Source: Arthrobacter sp. StoSoilB22 (lineage in GTDB: Bacteria > Actinomycetota > Actinomycetes > Actinomycetales > Micrococcaceae). Taken from it: 64,000 nt of DNA. The DNA lies in assembly GCF_019977315.1 (NCBI RefSeq), contig NZ_AP024652.1:3162001-3226000 (forward strand), written 5' to 3'. Position numbers and translations under genes: made by a program. Positions 28,380 to 38,554 of this stretch are shown piece by piece (within the stretch, counting starts at the first letter, position 1; each line of letters starts with the position of its first letter). Below the pieces are notes generated by a model, which ran no database searches, was not told where the DNA came from, and saw only the letters and a program-made list of their open reading frames with translations.

Positions 28380-28862
28380 TTAGAGAGCAGTGGTGCTTCC
28401 GCCTGCTGCAGCAATCTTTTCCGCAGCGCTGGAAGAGAATGCGTGGGCGGTGACGTCAACCTTGACGGTGATGTCGCCGGTGCCCAGCACCTTGACGGGC
28501 TGGTTCTTGCGAACGGCACCCTTCTCAACCAGGGACTCTACGGTGACAGTGCCACCTTCCGGGAACAGCTCGTTGAGCTTCTCCAGGTTCACAACCTGGA
28601 ACTCAACCCGGAACGGGTTCTTGAAGCCGCGCAGCTTCGGCAGGCGCATGTGCAGCGGCAACTGGCCGCCGGCAAAGCCAGCCTTCACCTGGTAGCGGGC
28701 CTTCGTACCCTTGGTTCCGCGACCAGCGGTCTTACCCTTGGAGCCTTCACCACGACCAACACGGGTCTTGGCGGTCTTGGCACCCGGGGCGGGGCGCAGG
28801 TGGTGGACCTTCAGAGCGTGCTGCTTCTCAGCAGTCTCTTCGGCGGTCTTGTTCTCTGCCAT
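28380..28862 (-). CDS. rplO: 50S ribosomal protein L15 (uL15)
   Basis: Late-assembly large-subunit protein, 160 aa. [40 protein letters not shown] and the C-terminal [11 protein letters not shown] match uL15. Its start shares one base with the rpmD stop (TAATG). Confidence 0.97.
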   Translation of the reverse strand: MAENKTAEETAEKQHALKVHHLRPAPGAKTAKTRVGRGEGSKGKTAGRGTKGTKARYQVKAGFAGGQLPLHMRLPKLRGFKNPFRVEFQVVNLEKLNELFPEGGTVTVESLVEKGAVRKNQPVKVLGTGDITVKVDVTAHAFSSSAAEKIAAAGGSTTAL

Positions 28863-29068
28863 TACTTCGCCTCCTCTACATTCACGAGGTGCGGAACCGT
28901 GTTCAGCATGCCCACGGTCACGGCGTCAGCGTTGCGGACAACGGTGTGTCCGATGCGCTTCAGGCCGAGGGACCGAAGGGTAGCCTTCTGGTTCTGCTTG
29001 GCGCCAATGACGCCCTTGATCTGGGTGATCTCCAACTTGGCGTTGGAGGGAGTCAGGTTCTTAGCCAT
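28862..29068 (-). CDS. rpmD: 50S ribosomal protein L30 (uL30)
   Basis: A 68-aa protein; the start at 29068 gives [37 protein letters not shown] is the uL30 signature. The frame is open upstream but codes nothing recognisable. It lies 2 bp after rpsE and overlaps rplO by one base. Confidence 0.97.
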   Translation of the reverse strand: MAKNLTPSNAKLEITQIKGVIGAKQNQKATLRSLGLKRIGHTVVRNADAVTVGMLNTVPHLVNVEEAK

Positions 29069-29070
29069 GA

Positions 29071-29775
29071 CTAAACACCTGCCTTCTGGTTCTGGAGCGC
29101 GCGCACCAGAGCAGCAGGAGCAACCTCGTCCAGCGGCAGGCCACGGCGGGCAGCCACGGAAGCGGGCTCTTCGAGCTGCTTCAGAGCGGCAACAGTCGCG
29201 TGAACGATGTTGATCGCGTTTGAGGAACCGAGCGACTTGGAGAGGATGTCGTGGATACCCACGCACTCCAGTACCGCGCGGACCGGACCACCGGCGATAA
29301 CACCGGTACCGGCGGAAGCCGGACGCAGCAGGACTACACCTGCAGCGGCCTCACCCTGCACACGGTGCGGGATGGTGCTGCCAACGCGGGGAACGCGGAA
29401 GAAGGACTTCTTAGCCTCTTCAACGCCCTTTGCGATAGCCGCGGGAACTTCCTTGGCCTTGCCGTAGCCGACGCCGACCATACCGTTGCCGTCACCGACG
29501 ACGACGAGCGCAGTGAAGCTGAAGCGACGACCACCCTTGACGACCTTGGCAACGCGGTTGATGGTGACAACGCGCTCTACGAACTGGCTCTTCTCAGCCT
29601 CACGACCGCCGTCGCGGCCACCACGGCCACCACGGTCGCCGCGGCCTTGGCCACGGTCGCCGCGCTCGCCACGACGTCCGCCGCGGCGGTCGTCGGTAGC
29701 GGGTGCGGTCTCAGTTGCTTCAGCAGCTACAGCTTCAGTCACCTGAACGTCCTTTTCGTTATTTTCAACGGTCAC
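29071..29775 (-). CDS. rpsE: 30S ribosomal protein S5 (uS5) with Arg/Gly-rich N-terminus
   Basis: Decoding-fidelity protein of the small subunit. The 234-aa product is longer than E. coli S5 (~166) because of an N-terminal region of ~60 residues: first acidic, then a run of [12 protein letters not shown]-type repeats, probably disordered and RNA-binding. The core follows ([51 protein letters not shown]). The GTG start overlaps the rplR stop. Confidence 0.97.
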   Translation of the reverse strand: MTVENNEKDVQVTEAVAAEATETAPATDDRRGGRRGERGDRGQGRGDRGGRGGRDGGREAEKSQFVERVVTINRVAKVVKGGRRFSFTALVVVGDGNGMVGVGYGKAKEVPAAIAKGVEEAKKSFFRVPRVGSTIPHRVQGEAAAGVVLLRPASAGTGVIAGGPVRAVLECVGIHDILSKSLGSSNAINIVHATVAALKQLEEPASVAARRGLPLDEVAPAALVRALQNQKAGV

Positions 29776-30155
29776 AGTGCCAGCCCACCTTCGCGAGCAC
29801 CGTCAGCGACGGCGGCGATACGGCCGTGGTACTTGTTACCGCCACGGTCGAAGACAACAGCTTCGACGCCTGCAGCCTTGGCACGCTCGGCAACGAGCTC
29901 GCCAACGCGCTTGGCCTTGGCAGTCTTGTCACCGTCGAATGCACGGAGGTCCGCCTCCAAAGTGGAAGCGAAAGCCACGGTTACACCCTTGCTGTCATCG
30001 ACAACCTGGACGAACATGTGACGTGCAGAGCGGTTAACAACCATACGAGGACGTACGGCCGTACCTGTGATGCGCTTGCGGATACGAAGCTGGCGACGGC
30101 TGCGTGCAGCCGACTTGCTCTTGTTCGTACGCTTCTTGTTAATTGCGATGGCCAT
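29772..30155 (-). CDS. rplR: 50S ribosomal protein L18 (uL18)
   Basis: 5S rRNA-binding protein, 127 aa. [33 protein letters not shown] and [20 protein letters not shown] are uL18 hallmarks. It is 3 bp after rplF and overlaps rpsE by four bases. Confidence 0.98.
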   Translation of the reverse strand: MAIAINKKRTNKSKSAARSRRQLRIRKRITGTAVRPRMVVNRSARHMFVQVVDDSKGVTVAFASTLEADLRAFDGDKTAKAKRVGELVAERAKAAGVEAVVFDRGGNKYHGRIAAVADGAREGGLAL

Positions 30156-30158
30156 GGT

Positions 30159-30695
30159 TTACTTACCAGCCTTTCCGACCTTGCGGCGGATGACTTCGCC
30201 GGCGTAACGGACACCCTTGCCCTTGTAGGGGTCAGGCTTGCGCAGCTTGCGAATGTTGGCAGCAACCTCGCCGACCTGCTGCTTGTTGATACCCGCAACA
30301 GAGAGCTTGGTCGGACCCTCTACTACGAAGGTGATGCCTTCGGGTGCAGAGACGCTAACCGGGTGGCTGTAGCCCAGAGCGAACTCCAGGTCAGAACCCT
30401 TGGCCTGAACGCGGTAACCAGTACCAACGATTTCAAGCTTCTTCTCGTAGCCCTCGGTAACGCCCTGGATCATGTTTGCGATCAGGGTGCGGGTCAAGCC
30501 GTGCAGCGAACGCGAGTTGCGCTCGTCGTTCGGGCGGGTGACCGTGAGAGTGTTTTCTTCCTGGGTAACCTCGATCGGGCTGGCCACAGTGTGGCTCAGC
30601 TCGCCTTTGGCACCTTTGACGCTGATGACGGAGCCATCGAGCTTGACCTCAACTCCGGCAGGAACGGTGATGGGGAGACGTCCAATACGTGACAT
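30159..30695 (-). CDS. rplF: 50S ribosomal protein L6 (uL6)
   Basis: 178 aa as expected. [17 protein letters not shown] opens the protein, and the second domain ends with [20 protein letters not shown], the L6 signature. It lies 18 bp after rpsH. Confidence 0.98.
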   Translation of the reverse strand: MSRIGRLPITVPAGVEVKLDGSVISVKGAKGELSHTVASPIEVTQEENTLTVTRPNDERNSRSLHGLTRTLIANMIQGVTEGYEKKLEIVGTGYRVQAKGSDLEFALGYSHPVSVSAPEGITFVVEGPTKLSVAGINKQQVGEVAANIRKLRKPDPYKGKGVRYAGEVIRRKVGKAGK

Positions 30696-30713
30696 TATTC
30701 TCTTCCTTTCCCG

Positions 30714-31112
30714 TTACCAGACGTACGCGAGGACTTCGCCGCCCACGCCCTTCTTGCCGGCCTGCTTGTCAGTCAGGAGGCCGGAAGAGGTGGACAGGAT
30801 AGCGATACCCAGGCCACCCAGCACGTGCGGCAGGTTGGTGGACTTCGCGTAAACGCGGAGACCCGGCTTGGAGATGCGGCGGACACCAGCGATTGAACGC
30901 TCGCGGTTGGGACCGAACTTGAGGTCGATGGTCAGCTTCTTGCCAACTTCTGCTTCCTCTTCCTTCCAGCCGGCAATGTAGCCCTCGGCCTTAAGGATGT
31001 CGGCAACGCGTGCCTTCAGTTTGCTGTACGGCATGGACACGGTGTCGTGGTATGCCGAGTTTGCATTGCGCAGACGCGTAAGCATGTCTGCGACAGGATC
31101 TGTCATAGTCAT
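30714..31112 (-). CDS. rpsH: 30S ribosomal protein S8 (uS8)
   Basis: Binds the central domain of 16S rRNA; 132 aa. [17 protein letters not shown] and the C-terminal [11 protein letters not shown] with [20 protein letters not shown] match uS8. The 78-bp gap upstream, where many bacteria carry rpsN, contains no S14 gene. Confidence 0.98.
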   Translation of the reverse strand: MTMTDPVADMLTRLRNANSAYHDTVSMPYSKLKARVADILKAEGYIAGWKEEEAEVGKKLTIDLKFGPNRERSIAGVRRISKPGLRVYAKSTNLPHVLGGLGIAILSTSSGLLTDKQAGKKGVGGEVLAYVW

Positions 31113-31190
31113 TTGGGCTATAGCCCTTCCTCGTACCGGTTTCCGCTGCGCTTGCCCTCATGAGCAAACGCGGACGGACCTGTCACGTAG

Positions 31191-31766
31191 TTAGTTTTCG
31201 GTTTTGAACGGGAAACCAAGCGCCTTGAGCAGCGCGCGGCCTTCGTCGTCGGTCTTGGCAGTGGTCACAACCGTGATGTCCATGCCGCGAACGCGGTCAA
31301 TGGAATCCTGGTCGATTTCGTGGAACATAACCTGCTCGGTCAGACCGAAGGTGTAGTTGCCGTTGCCATCAAACTGCTTGCCGTTGAGGCCGCGGAAGTC
31401 ACGGATACGCGGCAGGGCCAGCGAAACCAGACGGTCCACGAATTCCCACATGCGGTCGCCACGCAGGGTAGCGTGTGCACCAATGGGCATGCCTTCGCGC
31501 AGCTTGAACTGTGCGATCGACTTACGGGCCTTGGTTACCTGCGGCTTCTGGCCGGTGATCAGGGTGAGGTCGCGGACAGCGCCGTCGATCAGCTTGGAGT
31601 CCTTGGCGGCATCTCCAACACCCATGTTCACAACAACCTTCACCAGACGGGGAACCTGGTTCACGTTCGCGTAGTTGAATTCGTCCTGCAGGGACTTCTT
31701 GATGTCCTCTGCATACTTTGTCTTCAGACGCGGAACGATCTTGTTTGCAGACAGTGTCTCGCTCAT
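31191..31766 (-). CDS. rplE: 50S ribosomal protein L5 (uL5)
   Basis: 5S rRNA-binding protein, 191 aa, with [36 protein letters not shown] and [19 protein letters not shown]. It shares one base with the rplX stop (TAATG) and is 78 bp from rpsH. Confidence 0.98.
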   Translation of the reverse strand: MSETLSANKIVPRLKTKYAEDIKKSLQDEFNYANVNQVPRLVKVVVNMGVGDAAKDSKLIDGAVRDLTLITGQKPQVTKARKSIAQFKLREGMPIGAHATLRGDRMWEFVDRLVSLALPRIRDFRGLNGKQFDGNGNYTFGLTEQVMFHEIDQDSIDRVRGMDITVVTTAKTDDEGRALLKALGFPFKTEN

Positions 31767-32125
31767 TAGATGTCCTTCCCGGAGGCCTTGGACACGCGGA
31801 TACGGACAGTCTTTGAACGACCATCCTTCTCAACGGTGTCGAGACGGAAACCAACACGGGTCGGCTTCTTGGTCGACGGGTCAACCAAAGCAACGTTGGA
31901 AACGTGGATCGGGGCCTCAACGACCTCGATGCCACCGGTCTTGGTGCCGCGCTGCGACTGACCGACCTTGGTGTGCTTGGTGACGCGGTTGATGCCCTCT
32001 ACCAACACGCGGTTGGTGTCCGGGAATACGCGCAGGACTTTGCCCTGCTTGCCGCGGTCTCCGCCACGTTCCTGCTTGGCGCCGGTGATGACCTGAACGA
32101 GGTCACCCTTCTTGATTTTAGCCAT
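31766..32125 (-). CDS. rplX: 50S ribosomal protein L24 (uL24)
   Basis: Assembly-initiator protein with an N-terminal KOW motif ([20 protein letters not shown]), then [19 protein letters not shown]. 119 aa. It is 3 bp after rplN. Confidence 0.97.
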   Translation of the reverse strand: MAKIKKGDLVQVITGAKQERGGDRGKQGKVLRVFPDTNRVLVEGINRVTKHTKVGQSQRGTKTGGIEVVEAPIHVSNVALVDPSTKKPTRVGFRLDTVEKDGRSKTVRIRVSKASGKDI

Positions 32126-32128
32126 GGA

Positions 32129-32497
32129 CTAAAGCACCTCCGGGGCCAGCGAAACGATCTTCATGAACTTCTTGTCGCGAAGTTCACGACCAACGGGGCC
32201 GAAGATACGGGTACCGCGGGGGTCACCGTCGTTCTTCAGGATCACAGCTGCGTTTTCGTCAAACTTGATGTAGGAACCATCCGCACGGCGGCGTTCCTTC
32301 TTGGTACGAACGATGACAGCCTTGACGACGTCACCCTTCTTTACGTTGCCGCCAGGGATAGCGTCCTTGACGGTTGCGACGATGACGTCGCCAATGCCTG
32401 CGTAGCGACGGCCAGATCCACCGAGAACGCGAATGGTAAGGATTTCCTTAGCACCCGTGTTGTCGGCGACCTTCAGTCGCGACTCCTGCTGAATCAA
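32129..32497 (-). CDS. rplN: 50S ribosomal protein L14 (uL14)
   Basis: 122 aa, [18 protein letters not shown] and [20 protein letters not shown], the uL14 signature. It is first in its transcript because a terminator and a promoter candidate lie in the 352-bp gap after rpsQ. Confidence 0.98.
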   Translation of the reverse strand: MIQQESRLKVADNTGAKEILTIRVLGGSGRRYAGIGDVIVATVKDAIPGGNVKKGDVVKAVIVRTKKERRRADGSYIKFDENAAVILKNDGDPRGTRIFGPVGRELRDKKFMKIVSLAPEVL

Positions 32498-32734
32498 TTT
32501 TTACTCCTTGCGTCGCGCCGGTTCTCAGACCGAAATCATGCATACGGAATGAGCCTTGCGGAACGGTTGATCGGGGTGTCTCTTGACCCGTCTGGATTTT
32601 GCCAGGACGGGCCTAAACGCCCGTGCCACAAGCATCAGCTTCCCTTGCAGAAAACTCTGCGCGGGGCAGTATGCAGCAGCACGATTGTTTACGAGGTAGT
32701 TGACGGCCCACTAATGGCGCCATACAAACTCAAT

Positions 32735-32764
32735 ATCCTAGCACGTTTATGCACTCGAAACCAA
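32735..32764 (-). promoter_or_regulatory. Candidate promoter for the spc operon (rplN)
   Basis: On minus: TTGGTT, 18-bp spacer, TAGGAT, about 240 bp before the rplN start. The 352-bp gap 32498-32849 holds this site and the rpsQ terminator; its remainder would be an unusually long rplN leader without recognised structure. Confidence 0.45.
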
Positions 32765-32783
32765 CGGGCCTGAAACGCGGAAA

Positions 32784-32811
32784 GACCCGCATTCCCCAGG
32801 GAATACGGGTC
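32784..32811 (-). terminator. Terminator after rpsQ (end of S10 operon)
   Basis: GACCCGCATTCCC and GGGAATACGGGTC form a 13-bp stem with a very small loop, followed on minus by TTTCC. The U-tract is short, so read-through into rplN is possible. Confidence 0.6.
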
Positions 32812-32849
32812 CTTCCAGTCAACCCTGCCGGGCAAGCCCGGCGTTGGAT

Positions 32850-33146
32850 TTACTTGGCCTTTTCGAGGATCTCCACCAGACGCCACCGCTTGGTAGCGGA
32901 CAGCGGGCGGGTCTCAGAGATGAGAACGAGGTCGCCGATGCCGGCGGTGTTCTCTTCGTCATGAGCCTTGACCTTCGAGGTGCGGCGAATAACCTTGCCG
33001 TACAGAGCGTGCTTTACGCGGTCTTCAACCTGAACAACGATGGTCTTTTCCATCTTGTCAGAGACAACGTAGCCGCGACGCGTCTTACGGTAACCGCGCT
33101 GTTCAGCGCTGGCTGCTGCTTCCGTCACAGTTTCCTTCTCGCTCAC
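32850..33146 (-). CDS. rpsQ: 30S ribosomal protein S17 (uS17)
   Basis: 98 aa; [20 protein letters not shown] and [20 protein letters not shown] are uS17 hallmarks. The GTG start overlaps the rpmC stop. Last gene of the S10 operon. Confidence 0.97.
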   Translation of the reverse strand: MSEKETVTEAAASAEQRGYRKTRRGYVVSDKMEKTIVVQVEDRVKHALYGKVIRRTSKVKAHDEENTAGIGDLVLISETRPLSATKRWRLVEILEKAK

Positions 33147-33463
33147 TTGGCGTCCTCTCCAGCTTCAACCTCGGCCTTTTCAGCCTTGGCAGCCTTCTTG
33201 GACTTCTTTTCTTCCTTGGCTTCCACAACCGGTGCGGCAACCTCGGCACGAATGCCCAGCTCGCGCTCACGGAGAACGGTGTAGATGCGTGCGATGTCCT
33301 TCTTTACCGCACGCAGGCGACCGTGGTTCTCCAGCTGTCCGGTGGCGGACTGGAAACGCAGGTTGAACAGCTCTTCCTTGGACTTGCGGAGTTCTTCAAC
33401 GAGACGCTCGTTGTCGAAACCGTCCAGCTGTGCGGGTGCGAGATCCTTCGACCCTACTGCCAT
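33143..33463 (-). CDS. rpmC: 50S ribosomal protein L29 (uL29) with charged tail
   Basis: The L29 core ([40 protein letters not shown]) ends near residue 75; about 30 further residues are a Lys/Glu/Ala tail ([20 protein letters not shown]), making 106 aa against ~63 in E. coli. It overlaps rpsQ by GTGA and is 2 bp after rplP. Confidence 0.96.
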   Translation of the reverse strand: MAVGSKDLAPAQLDGFDNERLVEELRKSKEELFNLRFQSATGQLENHGRLRAVKKDIARIYTVLRERELGIRAEVAAPVVEAKEEKKSKKAAKAEKAEVEAGEDAK

Positions 33464-33465
33464 TT

Positions 33466-33882
33466 CTATTCACCACCTTCGCGACGCACAATGCGTGCCT
33501 TCAACGGCAGCTTGTGGATTGCCAGGCGCAGTGCCTCGCGAGCTACCTCTTCATTGACACCGGAGAGTTCGAAGAGAACCCGGCCCGGCTTGACGTTTGC
33601 GACCCACCACTCAGGAGAACCCTTACCGGAACCCATGCGGGTTTCAGCAGGCTTCTTCGTCAGCGGACGGTCCGGGTAGATGTTGATCCAGACCTTACCG
33701 CCACGCTTGATGTGGCGGGTCATCGCGATACGAGCGGACTCGATCTGACGGTTGGTTACGTATGCCGGGCTGAGAGCCTGGATACCGTACTCACCGAAGC
33801 TGACCTTGGTGCCGCCCGTTGCAGCGCCGGAACGACCCGGGTGGTGCTGCTTACGGTGCTTGACTCGACGTGGGATAAGCAT
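33466..33882 (-). CDS. rplP: 50S ribosomal protein L16 (uL16)
   Basis: 138 aa with [37 protein letters not shown] and [16 protein letters not shown], diagnostic of uL16. It starts directly after the rpsC stop codon with no spacer. Confidence 0.98.
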   Translation of the reverse strand: MLIPRRVKHRKQHHPGRSGAATGGTKVSFGEYGIQALSPAYVTNRQIESARIAMTRHIKRGGKVWINIYPDRPLTKKPAETRMGSGKGSPEWWVANVKPGRVLFELSGVNEEVAREALRLAIHKLPLKARIVRREGGE

Positions 33883-34704
33883 TTAAGCCTGTCCTCCTTC
33901 TGCTGCAGGTGCAGCAGCTTCAGCGGCCGGTGCTTCAACGGCAGCAGGTGCTGCCTCAGCTGCCGGACGGTCGTTACGACGACGGCGGTCGCCACCCGGG
34001 CGGCCCGGACGGTCTCCTGCACGGCCACGGGAAGGAGCAGCAGCTGCCTGCTGAGCCAGTTCCTTGGCAGTGACGTCGCCCTTGTAGATCCAGACCTTCA
34101 CGCCGATGCGGCCGAAGGTGGTCTTGGCTTCGTAGAAGCCGTAGTCGATGTTCGCACGGAGGGTGTGCAGGGGCACACGGCCTTCGCGGTAGAACTCCGA
34201 GCGGGACATTTCTGCGCCGCCCAGACGACCCGAGCAAGCAACACGGATACCCTTGGCACCCGCACGCTGTGCGGACTGCATGGCCTTCTTCATCGCACGG
34301 CGGAAAGCCACGCGGGAAGTCAGCTGCTCAGCGATGCCCTGGGCAACAAGCTGTGCTTCCATCTCGGGGTTCTTGACCTCGAGGATGTTCAGCTGAACCT
34401 GCTTGCCGGTGAGCTTTTCGAGCTCGCCGCGAATGCGGTCTGCTTCAGCGCCGCGGCGGCCGATAACGATACCCGGGCGTGCCGTGTGGATATCCACGCG
34501 GACACGGTCACGGGTGCGCTCGATCTCGACCTTGGCGATGCCGGCTCGCTCCATGCCCGTGGACATGAGCTGACGGATCTTGATGTCCTCGCGGACGAAA
34601 TCCTTGTAGCGCTGTCCGGGCTTGGTGCTGTCAGCGAACCAGTGCGAAACGTGGTCGGTGGTGATGCCGAGTCGGAACCCGTGCGGGTTAACTTTCTGTC
34701 CCAC
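33883..34704 (-). CDS. rpsC: 30S ribosomal protein S3 (uS3) with disordered tail
   Basis: mRNA-entry protein. The core ([22 protein letters not shown] domain with [20 protein letters not shown], and C-domain [14 protein letters not shown]) runs to about residue 215. The last ~55 residues are Arg/Gly-rich then Ala/Pro/Glu-rich, bringing the length to 273 aa. The GTG start follows the rplV stop with no spacer. Confidence 0.97.
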   Translation of the reverse strand: MGQKVNPHGFRLGITTDHVSHWFADSTKPGQRYKDFVREDIKIRQLMSTGMERAGIAKVEIERTRDRVRVDIHTARPGIVIGRRGAEADRIRGELEKLTGKQVQLNILEVKNPEMEAQLVAQGIAEQLTSRVAFRRAMKKAMQSAQRAGAKGIRVACSGRLGGAEMSRSEFYREGRVPLHTLRANIDYGFYEAKTTFGRIGVKVWIYKGDVTAKELAQQAAAAPSRGRAGDRPGRPGGDRRRRNDRPAAEAAPAAVEAPAAEAAAPAAEGGQA

Positions 34705-35070
34705 TTAGCGAGCCTCCTCTTTCTCCGGGGTTGCGACAACCAGCGTGATGTGGCTGGTCCGCTTCCTAATGCGGTAGGCGCGGCCCTGGGCACGCGGCTG
34801 GAACCGCTTCATGGTCGGGCCTTCATCAACAAATGCTTCGGTGATGAAGAGGTCGCTGTCGTCGAATGCAACGCCGTCACGGTCCGCGAGGACACGTGCG
34901 TTGGCCATTGCCGACTGAAGTACCTTGAATACCGGCTCCGAAGCTGCCTGGGGGGCAAACTTCAGAATTGCCAGAGCCTCATTCGCTTGCTTACCACGAA
35001 CAAGGTTGACGACGCGCCGGGCCTTCATAGGCGTTACGCGGATGTGACGCGCAATAGCCTTGGCTTCCAT
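34705..35070 (-). CDS. rplV: 50S ribosomal protein L22 (uL22)
   Basis: Lines the exit tunnel; 121 aa. [20 protein letters not shown] and the tunnel hairpin [20 protein letters not shown] match uL22 with no unusual substitutions in the hairpin that would suggest macrolide resistance by eye. Confidence 0.97.
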   Translation of the reverse strand: MEAKAIARHIRVTPMKARRVVNLVRGKQANEALAILKFAPQAASEPVFKVLQSAMANARVLADRDGVAFDDSDLFITEAFVDEGPTMKRFQPRAQGRAYRIRKRTSHITLVVATPEKEEAR

Positions 35071-35108
35071 TGCTTTCCTTCTCTCGTCTAAGACGTAAAG
35101 TCAGGCGC

Positions 35109-35390
35109 CTAGCGGCGCTTGCCCTTACGGTCGTCCTTAACATGGCCGCGGAATGTCCGCGTGGGAGCGAATTCGCCGAGCTTGTGCCCGACCATCGACT
35201 CTGTGACAAACACCGGAATGTGCTTGCGTCCGTCGTGTACGGCGATCGTGTGCCCGAGCATGTCGGGGATGATCATCGAACGGCGGGACCAGGTCTTGAT
35301 GACGTTCTTGGTGCCCTTATCGTTTTCCCGTGCGACCTTCACAAAGAGGTGCTGGTCAACGAAAGGACCTTTTTTCAGGCTGCGTGGCAT
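35109..35390 (-). CDS. rpsS: 30S ribosomal protein S19 (uS19)
   Basis: 93 aa; [39 protein letters not shown] and [15 protein letters not shown] are typical. It is 12 bp after rplB and 38 bp before rplV. Confidence 0.98.
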   Translation of the reverse strand: MPRSLKKGPFVDQHLFVKVARENDKGTKNVIKTWSRRSMIIPDMLGHTIAVHDGRKHIPVFVTESMVGHKLGEFAPTRTFRGHVKDDRKGKRR

Positions 35391-35402
35391 GTGTCCAGGC
35401 TC

Positions 35403-36242
35403 CTATCGCTTGTTCTTGCCAGTACGGCGGCGACGAACAATAAGCTTGTCGCTCTCTTTGTTCGGACGGCGGGTACGGCCCTCGGGCTTGCCGTTCGGGT
35501 TAACCGGGTGACGTCCACCGGAAGTCTTACCTTCACCACCACCGTGCGGGTGGTCAACCGGGTTCATGGCTACACCACGGACGGTCGGGCGAACGCCCTT
35601 CCAGCGCATACGGCCGGCCTTGCCCCAGTTGATGTTCGACTGCTCGGCGTTGCCAACCTCGCCGACGGTTGCGCGGCAGCGCACGTCAACGTTGCGGATT
35701 TCGCCGGAGGGCAGACGCAACTGAGCGAAGCGGCCTTCCTTGGCAACGAGCTGTACCGAAGCACCTGCGGAACGTGCCATCTTGGCGCCGCCACCCGGAC
35801 GCAGTTCAACTGCGTGGATTACGGTACCAACCGGGATGTTGCGCAGCGGCAGGTTGTTGCCCGGCTTGATGTCAGCGTCAGGACCAGCCTCGACGAAGTC
35901 ACCCTGGGACAGCTTGTTAGGAGCGATGATGTAACGCTTGGTGCCATCAACGTAGTGCAGGAGTGCGATGCGAGCCGTACGGTTCGGGTCGTACTCAATT
36001 TCGGCAACGCGGGCGTTGATGCCGTCTTTGTCGTGACGACGGAAGTCGATCAGACGGTACTGGCGCTTGTGCCCACCACCCTTGTGACGGGTGGTGATCT
36101 TACCGGAGTTGTTACGGCCGCCAGTTTTGTGCAGCGGACGCAGCAACGACTTTTCCGGAGTCGATCGCGTGATTTCAGCGAAGTCGGCTACGCTCGAGCC
36201 ACGACGGCCCGGGGTAGTCGGCTTGTATTTACGGATTCCCAT
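35403..36242 (-). CDS. rplB: 50S ribosomal protein L2 (uL2)
   Basis: Peptidyl-transferase-centre protein, 279 aa. It shows [20 protein letters not shown], the conserved loop [16 protein letters not shown] with the functional His, and a basic C-terminus. It lies 29 bp after rplW. Confidence 0.98.
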   Translation of the reverse strand: MGIRKYKPTTPGRRGSSVADFAEITRSTPEKSLLRPLHKTGGRNNSGKITTRHKGGGHKRQYRLIDFRRHDKDGINARVAEIEYDPNRTARIALLHYVDGTKRYIIAPNKLSQGDFVEAGPDADIKPGNNLPLRNIPVGTVIHAVELRPGGGAKMARSAGASVQLVAKEGRFAQLRLPSGEIRNVDVRCRATVGEVGNAEQSNINWGKAGRMRWKGVRPTVRGVAMNPVDHPHGGGEGKTSGGRHPVNPNGKPEGRTRRPNKESDKLIVRRRRTGKNKR

Positions 36243-36271
36243 AATTTATTTCCTCGTTAAAGTGGTCTCCG

Positions 36272-36577
36272 CTACGCGAGCGGACCGCCGAAGATGTCGA
36301 TTGTGCCTTCTTTGAGGGTGACAATTGCACGCTTGGTGCTCTTGCGCGTACCCCAGCCGAATTTGGTGCGCTTGCGCTTACCGGCACGGTTGATGGTGTT
36401 GATCGAGTCAACCTTGACCGAGAAGATCTTCTCAACGGCCAATTTGATCTCGGTCTTGTTCGAACGAGGGTCCACCAGGAAGGTGTACTTGCCTTCGTCG
36501 ATCAGACCGTAGCTCTTTTCCGACACGACGGGTGCAAGCACGACGTCGCGCGGGTCCTTGATGGTGGTTACGCTCAC
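36272..36577 (-). CDS. rplW: 50S ribosomal protein L23 (uL23)
   Basis: Exit-site docking protein for trigger factor and SRP, 101 aa. [19 protein letters not shown] and [20 protein letters not shown] match uL23. The GTG start overlaps the rplD stop. Confidence 0.97.
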   Translation of the reverse strand: MSVTTIKDPRDVVLAPVVSEKSYGLIDEGKYTFLVDPRSNKTEIKLAVEKIFSVKVDSINTINRAGKRKRTKFGWGTRKSTKRAIVTLKEGTIDIFGGPLA

Positions 36578-37191
36578 TTGGAGGCCTCCTCGTTCTTTGC
36601 CTTGTCAGCGACGAACGCCTCGAAAGCAGCCTTGGTGAAGACCACGTCGTCGGAGATGAGCACGTCGTAGGTGTTCAGCTGATCTGCGTACAGAACGTGA
36701 ATACCTTCGAGGTTGCGCACGGAGAGTGCTGCAACATCATTGGCGCGCTCGATAACGACGAGCAGGTTCTTGCGCTCGGAGACTGCGCGCAGCGACGCCA
36801 GTGCTTCTTTGGCGGACGGCTTGGTGCCGGCTACCAGTTCAGCGATGACGTGGATACGGCCGTTACGGGCGCGGTCAGACAGGGCACCGCGGAGTGCAGC
36901 GGCCTTCATCTTCTTGGGGGTGCGCTGGCTGTAGTCACGAGGGGTCGGACCGTGGACAACGCCACCGCCGGTCATGTGAGGAGCACGGATTGAACCCTGA
37001 CGGGCGCGGCCGGTGCCCTTCTGCTTGAACGGCTTGCGACCTGCACCGGAAACCTCGGCGCGGGTCTTCGTCTTGTGGGTACCCTGGCGTGCAGCAGCGA
37101 GCTGTGCGACGACGACCTGGTGCAGCAGCGGCACGTTGGTCTGGACGTCGAAGATCTCTGCGGGCAGGTCTACCTTGACAGTGCTAGTCAT
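36574..37191 (-). CDS. rplD: 50S ribosomal protein L4 (uL4)
   Basis: Tunnel-constriction protein, 205 aa. The loop [20 protein letters not shown] followed by [12 protein letters not shown] is the uL4 signature. In E. coli L4 also represses the S10 operon; no matching leader was recognised here. It is 4 bp after rplC. Confidence 0.97.
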   Translation of the reverse strand: MTSTVKVDLPAEIFDVQTNVPLLHQVVVAQLAAARQGTHKTKTRAEVSGAGRKPFKQKGTGRARQGSIRAPHMTGGGVVHGPTPRDYSQRTPKKMKAAALRGALSDRARNGRIHVIAELVAGTKPSAKEALASLRAVSERKNLLVVIERANDVAALSVRNLEGIHVLYADQLNTYDVLISDDVVFTKAAFEAFVADKAKNEEASK

Positions 37192-37195
37192 TTAA

Positions 37196-37846
37196 CTAGG
37201 CTCCCTTCACGGCGGTGCGTACGAGTACGACCTGGCCGCGGGCACCGGGGACGGCACCCTTGATAAGGAGCAGCGACTTCTCAGCGTCAATGGCGTGAAC
37301 CGTGAGGTTCAGCGTGGTGTGACGCTCGGCGCCCATGCGGCCGGCCATTTTCAGGCCCTTGAAGACGCGGCTCGGGGTGGATGCGCCACCGATGGAGCCA
37401 GGCTTACGGTGGTTCTTGTGGGCACCGTGGGAAGCGCCAACGCCGTGGAAGCCGTGACGCTTCATAACACCGGCGAAGCCCTTACCTTTGGAGGTGCCGA
37501 CGACGTCGATCTTCTGGCCGGCTTCGAAGATCTCAACAGAGAGCTCCTGGCCCAGCTCGTAGGATGCGGCGTCTGCGGTACGCAGTTCGACGACGTGGCG
37601 GCGAGGAGTTACGCCAGCCTTTTCAAAGTGACCAGCCAGCGGCTTGGTGACCTTGCGGGGGTCGATCTGGCCGTAGCCGATCTGTACGGCGACGTAGCCA
37701 TCTACCTCTGCGTTACGCAGCTGGGTGATGACGTTGGAGTCAGCCTGGACAACAGTTACCGGGATGAGCTTGTTGTTCTCGTCCCAGACCTGGGTCATGC
37801 CGAGCTTCGTGCCCAGCAGGCCCTTTACGTTACGGGTTGCGGTCAT
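37196..37846 (-). CDS. rplC: 50S ribosomal protein L3 (uL3)
   Basis: 216 aa; [17 protein letters not shown], then [39 protein letters not shown] and [12 protein letters not shown], all typical of uL3. It is 17 bp after rpsJ. Confidence 0.98.
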   Translation of the reverse strand: MTATRNVKGLLGTKLGMTQVWDENNKLIPVTVVQADSNVITQLRNAEVDGYVAVQIGYGQIDPRKVTKPLAGHFEKAGVTPRRHVVELRTADAASYELGQELSVEIFEAGQKIDVVGTSKGKGFAGVMKRHGFHGVGASHGAHKNHRKPGSIGGASTPSRVFKGLKMAGRMGAERHTTLNLTVHAIDAEKSLLLIKGAVPGARGQVVLVRTAVKGA

Positions 37847-37863
37847 AGTCTCTCAGCACCTCC

Positions 37864-38172
37864 CTAGAGCTTGATTTCGATGTTCACGTCTGCGGGCAGG
37901 TCGAGACGCATAAGCGAGTCAACAGCCTTCGGCGTGGGGTCGATGATGTCGATCAGACGCTTGTGAGTACGCATTTCGAAGTGCTCACGGCTGTCCTTGT
38001 ACTTGTGAGGAGAGCGAATAACGCAGTAAACGTTCTTCTCCGTGGGCAGCGGCACCGGGCCGACTACCGTTGCGCCTGCGCGCGTGACCGTCTCAACGAT
38101 CTTCCGCGCTGAAACATCAATGACCTCGTGGTCATATGACTTCAGCCGGATGCGGATTTTTTGTCCCGCCAT
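37864..38172 (-). CDS. rpsJ: 30S ribosomal protein S10 (uS10)
   Basis: First gene of the S10 operon, 102 aa. [19 protein letters not shown] and [20 protein letters not shown] are conserved. S10 also acts in transcription antitermination as NusE. Confidence 0.98.
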
Positions 38173-38554
38173 GTCGCCTGACTCTCTTTCAGCTAGTGCT
38201 GCTCTAGTTAGGGCTGCTCTGTTTACTTACCTGTTGATGTGGCCGCCGAAGCGTTTGAGGCAGTGCCACCACACGCCGCACAAGCTGAATCCGGAAAAAT
38301 CCGGGTTCCTCACCTTGCCGGCGCACCGACCCCCGCGGTCGGGCGTGTCGCGATTTCCACGCAAACTCGACCGCAATCATGGGGTTCAGGGTTATGTTTG
38401 GGCTTCAGCCTGGACCCTGACACCCGGCATTATCCGGATCGGGACACGAAGAAGCGCTTGAACAACTCATCCAGTATGGCGGAAATATGGTGTAAAGGCT
38501 AATCGGCCCTGAAGAGCCATTGCCCGCCACTCGTCCCGTGAGGATGATAGGGGC
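38173..38554. promoter_or_regulatory. Divergent control region rpsJ / beta-glucosidase
   Basis: A 382-bp non-coding gap. On minus, GATAAT (38429-38434) is a good -10 box for the S10 operon, about 260 bp before rpsJ, but no matching -35 was found. A short hairpin CCGGA-AAAA-TCCGG starts at 38291. The leader would be long enough for autoregulation, though no known S10-leader fold was recognised. Confidence 0.4.

Noticed and set aside
31113-31190. Possible small rpsN gene
   Set aside because: No frame of about 61 codons and no S14 motif in the 78-bp gap.
33430-35091. Plus-strand open frame of 553 codons
   Set aside because: Antisense to rplP, rpsC and rplV; spans several real genes and has no ribosome binding site.
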